The notes under the pieces are model-generated. The model searched no databases and had not been told where the DNA came from. It saw only the letters and a program-made list of their open reading frames with translations. Made by a program: the position numbers and the translations under genes. From Malaya genurostris (Eukaryota > Arthropoda > Insecta > Diptera > Culicidae), in contig NC_080572.1 in NCBI RefSeq assembly GCF_030247185.1, positions 216,967,435 through 217,031,434 of the forward strand: a stretch of 64,000 nt of DNA, written 5' to 3'. Below are positions 55,113 through 64,000 of the stretch, one piece after another. The number at the start of each line of letters is the position of its first letter. The stretch's first letter is position 1.

Positions 55113-56640
55113 CTTGTTTGTTTGATCACTTAAGGTGAAATGTAGCGGAATGCGAAAATCGCGTTTTTGATCAATTATTCAAAAACTAGACCGATTTTCG
55201 AAAAACCAAAAACACTTAAGTTTTCGAAATCAAATTTATCATAACTAATTATTCTTAGAATTTTGAAATTTTGCTTTGCCGAGCCGTAATTGGTTTTTGA
55301 AATGTATAAACGGTCACTGTTCATCCCACGGGGATGATTTTAGAACTGAAAAGTAGTGTTTGTAGCAGAATTTCACAAAGAATCTGAAAATGCAATTCAA
55401 AATTATAAAATTTTAGCTAAAACTACTGAAAATTGAAAAAGTTTACATAAACTTTTCTGCATTTTTTTTATTGCTTGTGCGCTGCTGTTTCGTATTGAGG
55501 TGGTGTGAGAAAAGCACGGTGGGCACGGTGCCATTATATCGTTAGCAAAAATTACATATCAAATAACGACGCGAATTTATGCAGTATTGGGTTTTGTATT
55601 GAAATAAAGACGATTTGAATACAATAAAATGGGTATTGTAAGAAATTGTTTATTTTCTAAGTAGCTGTCATTTATAATGCTAATAATGACCAACTCTGTT
55701 GAGTTCAATGCATTGATGTTGCTGAAGTAATAATGCTTGGCTGTGTAATATCGTAAAACAGGTATTATTTTAGATTATAGCAATTTTTATAGCAAAACTA
55801 AAACTTCAACATTGACAAGCTACTGAATGAAATGAATACAAGCCAAGTATTATCGTTCATTAACCTGATATACAAACAAAGTGATAAACATTGAGGGTCA
55901 GCTTCGAGCCAGTCAGCATGGAAAACTTATTGGAATTCATTGTTTTTTTCAATTATTATGAATACAATGAATCAACGCGTGATTTTGCTTTCAAAATCGA
56001 TTGAATAATAAGGAACTACGGAATAATGTGCTTGCATATTAGCATATATTCAAAGTGTGAAGAATTCAAAAATCCATTACGTCCAGTCTTTTTTACAAGC
56101 CAATATAACGAGAGGCAAGCCCACTGCGCTCAATCATTGAAAAAAGTTCTTGTTTCTATGTGTCTGTTTTTCTTGGTACGCTTTGTGCGACGGTTCGTTG
56201 ATCTGAAGCGGATAAAATTTTGCGCGCATTTTATGACGCTACATTTCAACTTAACTCCTGATAACCGATAGAAGAGGTTACGTATCACACGACATATTTT
56301 TTTCTCGGTAGCTGACTGCCTAGAATAATCAATATAACCAAACAACCATTTTCGTGATATAATTAAAAGGTTCTTAAATAAACTTAACAAAACAAATAAA
56401 TTTTCATGATAAAAAGTAATAATATAGTGGAAATAAAAAACAATCAAGACGCGCATGAAGTCTGTTGACCTTTATATGATGATTAAAAATAATGTGATAT
56501 AATCTAAAGAATAGTTATTACACGTACTATATCTGTTAAACAGAGCTTTCCATATGTCACTACAATGAATCAAGCTGTTAAGATTTTATTCGTTATATTC
56601 ATTATTGAATTATTGAACAATAACAGCTGATGTCGAGAGG
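55113..56640. other. unassigned AT-rich DNA
   Basis: No gene is recognised. Around 55720-55860 AATGCTTGGCT and AGCCAAGTATTA are inverted and may bound a small element; boundaries are uncertain. Confidence 0.3.
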
Positions 56641-56785
56641 TTAGTCAGCTGTCATTGATATTCAGTTTATATTACTTCGAGTTTTTTTGTTTGAACTGTT
56701 TTCACTGTGTTGAATATACGAAATTTTGTGTTTACTAAGCAGCATTTACGGGAAGTTTTAGTTTACTGTTTTAATTGAAAGAAAA

Positions 56786-57600
56786 ATGCAGCCGAAGCGC
56801 ATGACACGCTTGTGGATGTTTATGGTGATAATGCTCCAACTGATAAATCATGTAGGGAATGGTTTCGACGTTTCAAGAATAGAGATTTAAGCGCTGGGCA
56901 ACCAAAAAAAAGCGAAGACAAACAGTTGGATGCATTACTTGATGAAGATCCGAGTCAAACGCAACGCGGAGCTTGCAGAATCATTGAAAGTGGCTCAACA
57001 AGCGGTTTCTGTACGATTAAAATGGTTTTTTACATCTAATTTTTACTGGAGACGAAAAATTAATATTCTATGATAACTCCAAGAAGCAAAAAATACTACG
57101 CTATGCCCGATTAATTGTTGCCATTGACCTCAATATCAACACCAAAGCCGAATATTCATGGTTCGAATGTCATGCTATGAGCTGCTACACCCAAGCGATA
57201 CTATAACGGGATATCGGTATAGGCTGCAACTGATGCGTTCGAGCCTTGCATTGCGAGGAAAGCGACTGGAATACGAGCAAAGACATGATAACGTTTTCAT
57301 CCTGCATGACAACGCTCGGCCTCATGTCGCAAAAGTCGTGAAAAAATATTTGGAATTGCTAAAATGAGACATTATGCCTCACCCATTGTATTCTCCTGAC
57401 ATTGCTCCTACTAATTACTGATTTCTCCAACAGATGCAGCACTATCTGGCAGGTCATCGGTTTACTTCTTTCGCAAAAATCGAAAATTGGCTTCAAACTT
57501 GGATCACCTCAAAAGACGAGACAATTTTTCGAGATGGAACTCGAAAATTGCCTGAGAGATGGAAAAAGCAGTAACTTGCGATGGACGATACTTTGATTAA
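56786..57600 (+). pseudogene. mariner transposase, degenerate near full-length
   Basis: Plus-strand pieces in shifting frames: VYGDNAPTDKSCREWFRRFK (helix-turn-helix), ALLDEDPSQTQ, then frame-shifted ELAESLKVAQQAVSVRLKW, FTGDEK-like first catalytic region, YYELLHPSDTITGYRYRLQL, HDNARPHVAKVVKKYLELL (second catalytic Asp), PHPLYSPDIAPTNY (third catalytic position, Asp changed to Asn) and RKLPERWKKQ. Spacing between the second and third catalytic sites is 34, so DD34D. A deletion between the domains removes the WVPHELK-like linker. It is a different mariner lineage from the copies at 2.5, 47.5 and 59 kb. Confidence 0.8.
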
Positions 57601-57639
57601 TCTTTTTCTTTTTATTTGGAAAAAACGGACTTGGAACGA

Positions 57640-58080
57640 ATTAATTTGTACTTCCAATACTAACGAATATCCTTCTCCCGTGACACTTGTGGAGTGCGCA
57701 GTAGTACAGGGTTGCGCAAAGGAACCAGACACATTTTGTATTAAACTCACGAATAGTTGTAACGTACGACTGATTTTTTTTAAACTAGTTATAAATAAAA
57801 ACTCAGAGAGCGACACTCCAGTGTTCCATGATGGAAAATTACTAGACGAAAATAAACCTTCATTCTTCTACTTTTCGATGCCGTGTTCGGTTTCTCTCTC
57901 TCCCATATTTGGGAGTGTAACCAGTGTAACCGGAGAACAAAATGTGTCAGGTTCCTCTGCACAACCATGTATATCTCTAGTAAGATCCTAACTAAGATCC
58001 CTTCCTATTCCTTAGACGATCTGCGTTTGGGCCTTGCCGGCGCCGGTACTGATCATTTAATGCTGGATTTACCAGAAGAT
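57640..58080 (+). repeat. inverted-repeat element, unclassified
   Basis: GGAACCAGACACATTTTGT at about 57721 is matched inversely by ACAAAATGTGTCAGGTTCC at about 57938. Neighbouring words (GGTTGCGCAAA / CTCTGCACAACC) extend the arms. Beyond it, ATCCCTTCCTATTCCTTAGA continues to 58080. No known domain in the open frame 57581-57991. Confidence 0.45.
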
Positions 58081-58089
58081 TTACATTAA

Positions 58090-58215
58090 AGGATGATTGG
58101 CCGTGCGTGTTGCGACGAACTGATACGAATGGTGTATGATACTCCGCCCTCCGGCCCTCGGTTCAAAAGTCGGTTTCTCCAGCAATTCTATATCTTTTCT
58201 ATAGAGAAAAGCAAA
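58090..58215 (-). repeat. GCCTTTCTCAT-family repeat, end fragment
   Basis: CGACGAACTGATACGAATGG, CCCTCCGGCCCTCGGTTC, AAAGTCGG and TTTTCTATAGAGAAAAGC give the terminal block of the family, inverted relative to 36760. Confidence 0.6.
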
Positions 58216-58922
58216 AATATTAAATATAGTCGTTGTTTGAGACGACGATCGGAACGTTGATCCGTCGGTGATGGATTCACAGCGGAATTTTGTTCTAAGC
58301 GGCGGCGGTGAATGATTCTTCTATGAGGAATATCACGGCTTTCGGGGAACGGCAGGAACGAGTTATAATCGCGTGTGATAGCTTCAATACTTTTAATACG
58401 AGTAATTCAGTTGACGTTTGTGTTTCTCTGTGTGAGTGTAAGTGTTCTGCTATAGCAGAGTGTGCATATAAAAGATGGGATGTAAATATAGGGTGTGTGT
58501 TTTTAACATAAGATAAATAGAAAAGGTAGGATGTGAGTATGGGGTGTTACAAAATTCAATATGCGCAAAGTGTAATACGATTGAAAGTATTCATTTATTG
58601 AACATTCGTGGAATCCCGAACAGTCGTAAATGTAGGATCCCTCCCCCGGAGCATCCTTTTTTACAAAAACTTAAAGAGAACAATTTCCAACCACTAAACC
58701 GAATCAAAAAAGGAAAAATGGTTCCACAAAAAGAAATTCTAAAATTGTTATAAAAATTTTTGAGATATTAAAAATTTGAAAATATTTTATTTTGCGAACG
58801 AACAATTTCGGATTAAAAAGGAACCGTTCGAGTACACAAGCATGTAAATACGACTAATTCAAAGCCCAATTAAATGAAAATCGGTTGAAAAGTTTTTGAG
58901 GTACCACGTGTCCAACACAGGC
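58216..58922. other. unassigned DNA
   Basis: No gene or repeat is recognised. Open frames 58308-58511 and 58544-58753 have no known motifs. Confidence 0.3.
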
Positions 58923-58924
58923 TA

Positions 58925-59563
58925 ACACATGGATCAATAAGTCCCGAGACTAACAATGGAAACAACATTTTTATGCAAAATTTTTTTTATTCATCAACAT
59001 AATCACCTTTTAGGGTGATACAATGGTTCCAACGGAAAAAAAACCCTTTTCATGCTCAATTTTTCATAAAGGATAGTAAATACACTTCCATATGATATCT
59101 GTGTCATCTCAGCAATCTCAAGGAGCTTCACTTTACGATCTTTCATTATAATTTTTGTCACTTCACTCACATTTTCCGATGTAACGGCTTCCACAGGTCT
59201 ACCCGAGCGTTCCGCGTCATTTGTGTCGGTACGACCACGTTTAAACTCGGCGAACCACCGACAAAGCGTTGCTTTTGATGGACAAGAGTCCGGATAACAT
59301 TTTTCAATCCATTGTTTCACTTGCACGGTGTTTTTACCCATTAAAAACAATGTTTTATCAAAACACGAAACTTGGTTTCTCCATTTTTTAAACAAACTTC
59401 AAAACGACTGTACTCCAACCTCGATAACTCAGCTGTTTCTGGTTGGATCGACTTAAAATTTTGACCCGTTTCAAGCAAAGGTTAGTACTCTAGAAAGACG
59501 TGGTTACTGGTTTACTACGAGCGCCATCTCTGCTTTAGTCTCGGGACTTATTGATCCATGTGT
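58925..59563 (-). mobile_element. internally deleted mariner element, copy B
   Basis: TA flanks (58923-58924, 59564-59565). Both ends are ACACATGGATCAATAAGTCC (right end in inverse), agreeing closely with copy A at 2502-3420. The interior keeps only the N-terminal half of the transposase. 639 bp. Confidence 0.88.
59003..59395 (-). pseudogene. mariner transposase N-terminal half
   Basis: A 130-codon minus-strand frame with ATG has both DNA-binding helix-turn-helix motifs: GKNTVQVKQWIEKCYPDS, WFAEFKRGRTDTNDAERSGR and KDRKVKLLEIAEMTQISYGS. After KRVFFP the reading passes directly into sequence that normally lies outside the coding region (LEPLYHPKR). The whole catalytic domain has been deleted. 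The remaining protein could bind inverted ends if expressed, but that is conjecture. Confidence 0.85.
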
Positions 59564-59565
59564 TA

Positions 59566-61117
59566 TACCACGTCGATTTGACAGAATATTCGGTGCAACA
59601 GCACGTTCGAAATTTCAAAAAAAATCTTTTGCCTAATTTTACTTGCATAATTATGTGCCTTGAGCAAGGGGAGAGTCGCTTAACACAAACTATGCCTCTA
59701 AAAAACACGTGATATACTGTGAGTCTAAGTGTGTCACGCTGTTCCCCATGAAACAGTTACTTGTCAAAACTGAGCCCTTTGTGTGCCGCAACTATGCAAC
59801 TGTATGAAAACGAAAGTGCCAATATTGATAAATGCGCCAACGCATTCTGTTAATGTGTGATTAGCACATTGTTCTAAGCGTCCTCCCCTTGGCCTTGAGT
59901 AACATGCTATCAAAGACACCCCGGGATTATACACGAAGCGACTCTACATACGAGAAAAATAATTTATGATTTTGGGAAAAGCGTTTATTTTCATGTTATG
60001 ATAAAACACCCTGATTAAAAGCTCTCTGAAATATAACCGTAAAGAACCTTACATTAATGGACATAACTTCAGGCGTACTTCTACTACGATGGTCTTGTTT
60101 GCAGCATAAATTCAGTCCCAAAATATAATATGAAAAGGTTTCTAATATGACTTAAACGAAATACTATGACGAATGTATTTTTGTACGTAAAATCAATTTT
60201 GGCGTACTTTAACAATTTTGGCGTACGTTTCCTAAGCTGTTTGCCCAATCTGACGCAAAGTTTTGTCGTGACGCAAAAGAAGTTCTTTAATAAGTAAAAC
60301 GCACCCCTCCCGGGGAGAAGTGATTTACAAACCAATAACAAATTCTATTATTAAAACCGAACATCTCAATGGTCTTCATGAGAAAAAGTCAAAGAGATAT
60401 CAAATTCTGTCATTGTAATATCAAACCAAGAACAAAATATTTAGAGAAGAAGAATTTTTCAGTTATTTAATATTCTTGCATTCAGAGTTAAATAATATAA
60501 TAAGAGTTAAATAATATAATAAGAATTCTGATGCAGTTTATTCAATTGTATTTTATTTGAAGATAGAACTACTAGATCAATTGTACTTAATAAAATTGGA
60601 ATAACTCATCAATAACGAAATAAGATATAATAACTAATTTAGATGCTAAACAGATATTGAAATATCAAGAAAATATCAAGTATCGCTATGATAGCACAGA
60701 AACGTCAAGACAAGATATGATGATAAAATTTGTTATTATTTTGTTCTATTATTGCCCGGGTTCTAATAAACAACCCATAAGGCGGGTTCAAACTGGTATT
60801 GCGAATTTCCTTATTATATGGCCGGATGTTTTCGCTGAATGGATTCGGGTCCACAACACCCCTCTTGGCCTTCTTAACAGCAATAATATGGAAGCTATCT
60901 GATAAACAAATTTGGGTTCACTGCAGGTCTACTCGCATCCGTAATGCCTTGAACTGATAGTGACTTTACACATACATACAATTGGTCTCTCCATTCGTAC
61001 AAAAGTAATGGTTTGCCATAATTAGGGGGGTGCAATGTTTCGCCCAACAAGCTGATCCCGATTTTCTTGCCCATCCAGTTTGTAATTAATTCTCCATGCA
61101 GCTATAACATGAAGCTA
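59566..61117. other. unassigned AT-rich DNA
   Basis: No gene is recognised. At 60486-60525 a short direct duplication (AGTTAAATAATATAATAAG, twice) is visible. The open frame 60657-60902 has no known motif. Confidence 0.3.
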
Positions 61118-61262
61118 CCCCGGTAACCAAAAAGCACTACTAATTCCATATTATGACAGCAAATAATCGCTAATTGGCATTTCAATCGCACTTGAGACTG
61201 AATTAAGGCTGACTCATAAAAGGCTAATTTAATGCCATTTTTAGTGCTTACTGGTTACCTGG
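61118..61262. mobile_element. 145-bp MITE, CCNGGTAACC ends
   Basis: Left end CCCCGGTAACCAAAAAGCAC; right end inward CCAGGTAACCAGTAAGCAC. A half copy of its right part (CTCATAAAAGGCTATTTTAA ... AGTGCTTACTGGTTAGC) lies at 62033-62085 beyond the neighbouring mariner. Confidence 0.65.
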
Positions 61263-61347
61263 ATACTGTCGTGATTTTTTTTTAGTTAAAGTTTGTGCCC
61301 ACAGTTTTAGCTACCAGTTTAGTTGTGGCATTTTTAAGTTGTGGCTA

Positions 61348-62010
61348 ACAGTTCGGCTGAAAAGTTCGTATCGTTTAATAGAAACACACATTTTTTTGCC
61401 AAAATTCGTTTTTATTATTCAACATAATTGCCATCAGAGGCGATTACCTCTTCATTGCTTCTAAATTTTTTACCTGCGAGCATTCTCTTGAGGTCTGAGA
61501 ACAGGAAAAAGTCACTGGGGGCCAAATCTGGAGAATACGGTGGATGAGGGAGCAATTCGAAGCCCAATTCGTTCAATTTCACACTGCTCAGAATCATCAA
61601 TTCGTTGTTGTTTTTGATCGATTGTGAGCTCACGCGGCACCCATTTTGCACAAAGCTTTCTCATATCCAAATATTCGTGAATAATATGTCCAACACGTTC
61701 CTTTGATATCTTTAGGGTGTCAGCTATCTCGATCAACTTCACTTTACGGTCATTAAAAATCATTTTGTGGATTTTTTTTCACGTTTTCATCGGTAACAGC
61801 CTCTTTTGGACGTCCACTGCGTTCATCGTCTTTGGTGCTCATATGACCAGTACGAACTTTTGCAAACCACTTACGAATTGTTGCTTCGCCCGGTGCGGAG
61901 TCTGGATAACACACATCAAGCCATTTTTTGGTATCGGCGGCACTTTTTTTCATTAAAAAGTAGTGTTTCATCAACACACGAAATTCCTTTTTTTCCATTT
62001 TTTTGCAGAT
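61348..62010 (-). mobile_element. internally deleted, end-truncated mariner
   Basis: The left end ACAGTTCGGCTGAAAAGTTC abuts TA (61346-61347). No matching inverted end is visible on the right near 62010. Its ends and transposase differ from copies A and B, so it is a third mariner lineage here. Confidence 0.75.
61415..61998 (-). pseudogene. mariner transposase with deleted catalytic core
   Basis: From 61998: EFRVLMKHYFLMKKSAADTK, WLDVCYPDSAPGEATIRKWF and DERSGRPKEAVTDENVKK, then a frameshift. NDRKVKLIEIADTLKISKER and LDMRKLCAKWVPRELT (linker) follow, and after a deletion LGFELLPHPPYSPDLAPSDF with FLFSDLKRMLAGKKF and VIASDGNYVE at the C-terminus. The region with the first two catalytic aspartates is gone. 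Confidence 0.85.
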
Positions 62011-62085
62011 ATTGAGCTATAAGCATTTTTGGTGCTCATAAAAGGCTATTTTAATGCTATTATTAGTGCTTACTGGTTAGCTGGG

Positions 62086-64000
62086 GAATTAGGCTGATAG
62101 CAATCATTGATTTATTTTTCCAGGAATCCACCAATAGAAGTCGTAAATCAGAGGTTGCATATCAACTTTCACGTTTGAAATATTTTTCGGTGGAGAATCA
62201 GCAAATAATAGATTGCAGAATCAATTTCCAAGTGAAAAGGCGTTTTAGCTCGAGAACTTGCAAGGAATGTTTTCATATATGTCAAAAATTGACTCATTAT
62301 ATTAATCGCTAGTTTTATTTATTTCGGGTAAATATCAAACCTCCAGAAAAATTCAAAATTAATATGCTAAGCCATCACGTATCGTGCCCTTATGATTGTA
62401 TTTGCTATAGCTTCTCGCTTCTCGTCACGTCATCCCGGAATGACGATACGTTTGAGAGCAACAGACATAAAACGGCATCAGCACTTCGCCCGAATCTCAT
62501 CAACATTCAACCCCCACCACGCCGGCACCTCTAAGAGGGAGGAGGGAGACGCTATCGAGTGAATTATTTGCAACATGTGAGCCGTTTCGTGAAAATACTG
62601 AATTTCCACCCATTTATGGTGGACCCATCGCCATCATCATCATCAACATCATCGTGCCATGCAATCTCGACAAACAAAACAGACAAACGACCAAACAGCG
62701 TCACTGAATACCATTACCCAGTGTCGGCAATAATGGCAGAGCATCATATCATCAAACGTATCCAATGTCTAACTGTGTCACATAACCATCCCCGGTCAGG
62801 GGACTGTGCACTCAGCAGTCAATTCTTGTGGGTGCGGGCGTCCCGTTGATTGGATAGAGAACTGATGCGAGACGCGCACGGTGAGAGTGTCAAGAAGCCA
62901 AAACCACATCAGGAGGAAAGTCGTTTTCCATATCACCAAATCTTAATTGAGTATGTGTAGGTCTGGGTCCAGGGCGACATGGGGTTTGACTATTTCGCAC
63001 CCACTCCCACCACTACTCGAGCCGTTACATGGAGTCGAATGCCATACCGCGCCAGGGTCACAACACGAAAATGTGTTTCGGCTCTAGCTTCTGTGTGATC
63101 ATGCCATTAAACACCACATTTGGCTGCCGATTCGGCGTTTGTGTTTATGACGGAAAATATCCTTTAGAAATTGTTTAGAATTGTTTCATTAAATAATGTC
63201 ATTGTATTTGCCTTGACAGCTAGGTTCTAGGTCCTTTTCTGCCAGTTGTGATGTCAACATAAGCCCATGCAGTAATTCTTACATTTCGAGTCTAATAGGG
63301 CTCGCAAAAAACGAACAGTTTTCGGGTTTTAAACCATCCTGGTAAAATGACTACCGTCAGAACGCATATGTAAATTCACAATAAAAAAGTCACAAAATTT
63401 TAACAACAGTGTACGGTGACCACATTTATCTTCTTTATGCAAGTTTATGATGCAGAATATTATGCGCAGAAGAGCAAATTATGGTAGTTGATAAAAGCAT
63501 ATAATTAATTTTGCTATTTGCGTTTTCGGTTCTACCGAGGCCGACCACACGCTCCATAAAATATAAACGGCTTCGTTTGCATAAAATCACAGCCAATTGT
63601 ACATTGCCAACGATTTACATTTTATATTTCTTTCCGTTGTTCAAATATTGGCCTACGGAGCGTTATTACATATGTTGTTGGCTTACATAGTATGGCGTTT
63701 TACTAGTTTGTATTATCAAAAAAAAAAGTTGACATTGTCGTAGCGAGACGCAAAGAAACAAAAATTGAAAATTTTAAAATTTTGGTTTAGAACAAATTCA
63801 AGTGTTGTTCATGGGCAAACCATTTTCTGTGGGACTCAATTCAAGTTTGTTTTAAACGATAATTCTTTTTCTTAGAATATTTAAGGCATTTCACTCCTTT
63901 TGTGAAATTTTGCCATTTTGTTTCAAACAAATTTCGCAGCCGATTCTTATTATACAGAACCATTGCATGGCTAGAGCTGCGATCCAATTGACACTAAATC
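62086..64000. other. low-repeat intergenic DNA
   Basis: 62.4-63.2 kb is GC-balanced with no copies elsewhere in the window, includes a CATCATCATCATCAACATC run (about 62630), and may be single-copy host sequence. 63.2-64 kb is AT-rich. No coding region is supported. Confidence 0.35.

Overview
The window looks like transposon-rich intergenic DNA from an insect, most likely a mosquito (Culicidae). The lineage call is inference. It rests on tRNA-derived SINEs of a type common in mosquitoes, many short dispersed repeats with GCCTTTCTCAT-type ends and recurring 'GGAACCGGAAGT' and 'GGCCCGGAGG' blocks, abundant Tc1/mariner relics, and a BEL/Pao element. The DNA is AT-rich, full of stops, and contains no bacterial-type operons, rRNA, functional tRNA or CRISPR array. 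I could not identify any intact host protein-coding gene.

Layout. 0-6 kb: a dispersed repeat, a 580-bp internally deleted DD37D (maT-type) element, an internally deleted mariner, a (TA)n tract and a Tc1-like transposase C-terminus. 7-7.5 kb: a (TCTTCTG)n array. 10-13 kb: a gag-like ORF1 of a non-LTR retrotransposon with one stop, foldback elements and a SINE. 15.5-26 kb: nested repeats centred on a degenerate non-LTR retrotransposon (RT plus RNase H, minus strand, 19.2-23.6 kb). That element is split by a 1,967-bp foldback element with CACTATG/CACAGTG ends and a 5-bp target duplication (Transib-like) and is flanked by direct copies of the same target block. 28-30 kb: a mariner relic and a 1-kb (CTTACT)n array. 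30-34.5 kb: SINEs, a decayed tandem repeat of about 170 bp and a MITE.

35.2-36.1 kb holds a DD41D transposon whose 5' half is replaced by an exact inverted copy of its 3' end. 37.4-44.9 kb holds a complete BEL/Pao retrotransposon: two 320-bp LTRs that look identical, a CCGGC target duplication, a tRNA-Tyr-type primer-binding site, an uninterrupted 1,790-codon Gag-Pol frame, and two related GC-rich hairpins downstream. This is the only convincingly intact CDS. 45.6-47.4 kb is a second non-LTR retrotransposon (RT frame with one nonsense codon and 5' frameshifts). 47-62 kb carries mariner, DD41D and SINE relics. The rest (notably 13.1-15.4, 26-28, 48-51 and 62-64 kb) is less repetitive, and 49-50.6 kb could be upstream DNA or a 5' exon of a host gene.

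Nothing here functions as a host gene cluster. Only the BEL element could act autonomously. Most DNA elements have lost catalytic coding sequence and could move only if supplied with transposase in trans.
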